A DNA stretch of 64,000 bases, taken from NCBI RefSeq assembly GCF_007692655.1, contig NZ_REBQ01000139.1, forward strand, positions 1-64,000, given 5' to 3'. This DNA comes from Halomonas sp. (lineage in GTDB: Bacteria; Pseudomonadota; Gammaproteobacteria; Pseudomonadales; Halomonadaceae). Every line of letters begins with the position of its first letter. Positions within the stretch are counted from its first letter, which is position 1. A model generated the notes under the pieces. The model saw only the letters and a list, made by a program, of their open reading frames with translations. It was not told the DNA's origin and did no database searches. This document shows, one piece after another, positions 62,100-64,000 of this stretch. A program made the translations under genes and the position numbers.

Positions 62100-63167
62100 A
62101 TGACCGAGACCTCTTCTTCTTCGGCTACTCCTTCCCTCAGCTATAAGGACGCAGGCGTAGATATCGATGCCGGTAACGCCTTGGTTGACCGCATCAAACA
62201 CGTTGCCAAACGGACTACTCGCCCCGAAGTAATGGGTGGGCTGGGTGGCTTTGGCGCGCTTTGTGAAATACCGGCAGGCTATCGGCAACCCGTACTTGTT
62301 TCGGGCACAGATGGCGTAGGCACCAAGCTACGCTTGGCGATGGATCTTGGTAAACACGACACGATTGGTATTGACCTTGTCGCCATGTGTGTAAATGATC
62401 TTATCGTTGCCGGGGCCGAACCGCTGCTATTTCTTGACTACTATGCCACGGGTAAGCTCGATGTGGATATTGCTGCTGACGTTGTCACTGGCATTGGCGC
62501 CGGCTGCGAGCTGGCGGGCTGTGCCTTAGTAGGCGGGGAAACCGCTGAGATGCCGGGCATGTATGAAGGCAGCGACTACGACTTGGCAGGCTTTTGCGTT
62601 GGCGTCGTTGAGAAAGCCGATATTTTAGACGGCAGCAAGGTCGCTGAGGGGGATGTAGTGCTTGGACTGGCATCGTCCGGGCCGCACTCCAATGGCTATT
62701 CGCTGATTCGGAAAATTCTTGAAGTCAGTGACGCTTCGTTGGATACCGACATTGCAGGCAAGACGCTTGGGGACGCATTGATGGCGCCCACGCGTATCTA
62801 TGTTAAATCACTGCTCTCCTTAATGCGCGGTAGCGATATTGGCGTTCATGCGCTTTCGCATATTACCGGCGGCGGACTGCTTGAAAATATCCCCCGTGTT
62901 CTACCTGACGACCTGGCTGCACATATCGATGTTAACAGCTGGCAGCGTCCAGCCGTATTTGACTGGCTACAGGCTCAAGGCAATGTGAATGAAACCGAGA
63001 TGCACCGGGTCCTTAACTGTGGCATTGGCATGATCGTCGTTGTGCCTCAACACCAAGCTGAGCAAGCAGCCGCTCATCTTGAAGCCGAAGGCGAAACGGT
63101 TTACCACCTCGGCCAAATCATTAAACGCCAAGGGGAAGCCGTTATTCTGGAGAACCTCTCGGCATGA
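62100..63167 (+). CDS. purM: PurM, phosphoribosylformylglycinamidine cyclo-ligase
   Basis: A 355-residue purine biosynthesis enzyme closing the imidazole ring to give AIR, with [37 protein letters not shown] and [11 protein letters not shown] are conserved blocks; the C-terminal half has [13 protein letters not shown]. The frame is open upstream to 62016, but ATG 62100 with AGGA six bases before it is the family start. It overlaps purN by four bases. Confidence 0.95.
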   Translation: MTETSSSSATPSLSYKDAGVDIDAGNALVDRIKHVAKRTTRPEVMGGLGGFGALCEIPAGYRQPVLVSGTDGVGTKLRLAMDLGKHDTIGIDLVAMCVNDLIVAGAEPLLFLDYYATGKLDVDIAADVVTGIGAGCELAGCALVGGETAEMPGMYEGSDYDLAGFCVGVVEKADILDGSKVAEGDVVLGLASSGPHSNGYSLIRKILEVSDASLDTDIAGKTLGDALMAPTRIYVKSLLSLMRGSDIGVHALSHITGGGLLENIPRVLPDDLAAHIDVNSWQRPAVFDWLQAQGNVNETEMHRVLNCGIGMIVVVPQHQAEQAAAHLEAEGETVYHLGQIIKRQGEAVILENLSA

Positions 63168-63931
63168 CCAATACGGACTACCAAAGCGACACCATCAAGG
63201 ATGTTACACCTGAGCCCCTTGGTGCACGCCGTATCGTGGTGCTGATTTCAGGTAATGGCAGTAATCTGCAGGCATTGATTGATGCTCAATCCCATGAGCG
63301 GTTGGGCGGTGGTGAAATCGTCGCGGTGATTTCCAATGTTGCTGACGCCTACGGTTTGAAACGCGCCCATGACGCAGGCATTGAAGCAGTGGCTCTTCCC
63401 CATCGCGAATATGATAGCCGCGAAGCCTATGATGGCGCGTTAATCAAAGTGATCGAGCGCCACGAGCCTGATCTCATTGTACTGGCGGGCTTTATGCGAA
63501 TCTTAACGCCTCGGTTTGTGCAGCGTTTTTTGGGCCGTATGTTAAATATTCACCCGTCGCTGTTGCCTGAGTACCAAGGGCTCAATACCCATGCACGGGT
63601 GCTGGCCGATAGCGTCCCCAGCCATGGCTGTAGCGTACACTTCGTGACCGAGGAGTTAGACGGTGGGCCAGTCGTGCTGCAAGCCGAGCTCCAGGTCAGC
63701 GCTGATGACACAGCCGAAACGCTGCAGGAGAAAGTACGTGCCCGAGAGCATCTAATCTACCCTATTGCCATACAGTGGTTTTTAGAAGGCAGGCTCCAGT
63801 TCAGCGCAGAAGGCGCTAAAATGGATGGCCATCTACTACCCGAACATGGCATGCGCCTCTCTCACGCCGATGCAGCTGAAGAACTTGACGAAGAGCTTGA
63901 CGACGACCTAGACGAAGCTGCGCAAGAGTAA
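63164..63931 (+). CDS. purN: PurN, phosphoribosylglycinamide formyltransferase
   Basis: 255 residues; adds a formyl group from 10-formyl-THF to [38 protein letters not shown] and [13 protein letters not shown] are the catalytic and substrate motifs (Asn, His and Asp triad). It is about 40 residues longer than E. coli PurN (212): an N-terminal extension of about 22 residues and a strongly acidic C-terminal tail ([17 protein letters not shown]). Translationally coupled to purM. The acidic tail may reflect halophilic life but is not part of the enzyme core. Confidence 0.94.
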   Translation: MTNTDYQSDTIKDVTPEPLGARRIVVLISGNGSNLQALIDAQSHERLGGGEIVAVISNVADAYGLKRAHDAGIEAVALPHREYDSREAYDGALIKVIERHEPDLIVLAGFMRILTPRFVQRFLGRMLNIHPSLLPEYQGLNTHARVLADSVPSHGCSVHFVTEELDGGPVVLQAELQVSADDTAETLQEKVRAREHLIYPIAIQWFLEGRLQFSAEGAKMDGHLLPEHGMRLSHADAAEELDEELDDDLDEAAQE

Positions 63932-63948
63932 CTTAAGCATCAGGCACT

Positions 63949-63987
63949 AAAAAGCGCCTTACGGTTACAGCCGTAAGGCGCTTTTTT
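63949..63987 (+). terminator. Intrinsic terminator of purMN
   Basis: AAAAAGCGCCTTACGG (63949-63964) pairs with CCGTAAGGCGCTTTTT (63971-63986), a 16-bp stem with a six-base loop and a T-run. It begins 18 bases after the purN stop and could also work on the minus strand. Confidence 0.88.
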
Positions 63988-64000
63988 ATCGCACTCGTCA

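Noticed and set aside
1-64000. Mobile elements, prophage, CRISPR arrays, toxin-antitoxin pairs or defence islands
   Set aside because: No transposase, integrase, phage structural gene, regularly spaced repeat array or recognisable defence gene is present; the window is ordinary core chromosome.

Overview
The window is a gene-dense stretch of chromosome from a gammaproteobacterium, most likely a member of the Halomonadaceae (Halomonas/Vreelandella). Reasons are inferential: the proteins read as gammaproteobacterial housekeeping proteins, the psrA-lexA-nagZ neighbourhood is the one known from Pseudomonas, a PHA phasin is present, base composition is moderate (a little above 50% GC by eye), and the mix of MoaC-MoaD fusion, RNase J and PqiABC fits halophilic Oceanospirillales. 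No 16S sequence lies inside the window, but its left edge is the leader and promoter of a ribosomal RNA operon that runs off to the left on the minus strand. I see no phage, transposon, integron or CRISPR array.

Layout. 1-120: rrn promoter and boxA leader (minus). 290-2350: di-heme cytochrome c peroxidase and, convergently, an adenine deaminase-type enzyme. 2386-8189 (minus): cydA-cydB-cydD-cydC, a complete bd-type quinol oxidase plus its thiol exporter in one operon. 8443-9420: Na+/Ca2+ antiporter. 9730-13409 (plus): pqiA-pqiB-pqiC, an MCE-type envelope lipid transport system, then a small HhH-containing protein. 14219-18731: RhlE-type helicase, an unrecognised protein, a CynX-type MFS carrier overlapping an L-asparaginase I gene, and a DUF2789 protein. 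18748-19822 (minus): VTT-domain membrane protein and SRPBCC protein. 20073-22529 (plus): queC-queE-queD-like-ykgJ for 7-deazaguanine synthesis. 22574-27217 (minus): miaE followed by a giant BTAD/AAA regulator. 27718-32983 (plus): acnB, rraA, and a membrane glycerophosphodiesterase. 33010-37372 (minus): gamma-glutamyltransferase and PEP synthase, with ppsR divergent.

38591-42505: hpt, nagZ, an L,D-transpeptidase and psrA on the minus strand, divergent from lexA; the psrA-lexA spacer carries sequences matching PsrA and LexA operators. 42514-45947: an ECF permease, purU, and RNase J. 45957-47859 (minus): mobB, a moaC-moaD fusion and moaE for molybdopterin synthesis. 47908-53001 (minus): nucleobase salvage, with an AzgA-type permease, apt, gpt, ung, then upp and a uracil permease. 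53227-53859: ribE. 53950-57365 (plus): metN-metI-metQ methionine importer preceded by a leader with three mutually exclusive stems and an intrinsic terminator, followed by a free methionine-R-sulfoxide reductase gene. 57433-57713: three identical tandem tRNA-Val(GAC) genes. 57970-63931: fumC, a phasin, hda, an AI-2E-family permease, and purM-purN.

The observations most worth following up are the metNIQ leader (a probable riboswitch or attenuator), the two-half QueD-like protein whose catalytic motifs are divided between its halves, the BTAD regulator with an apparent degenerate cyclase domain between its DNA-binding and ATPase parts, and the operator-like sites in the psrA-lexA and phasin promoters. 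Where I chose a start codon inside a longer reading frame, the reason is given in the entry.
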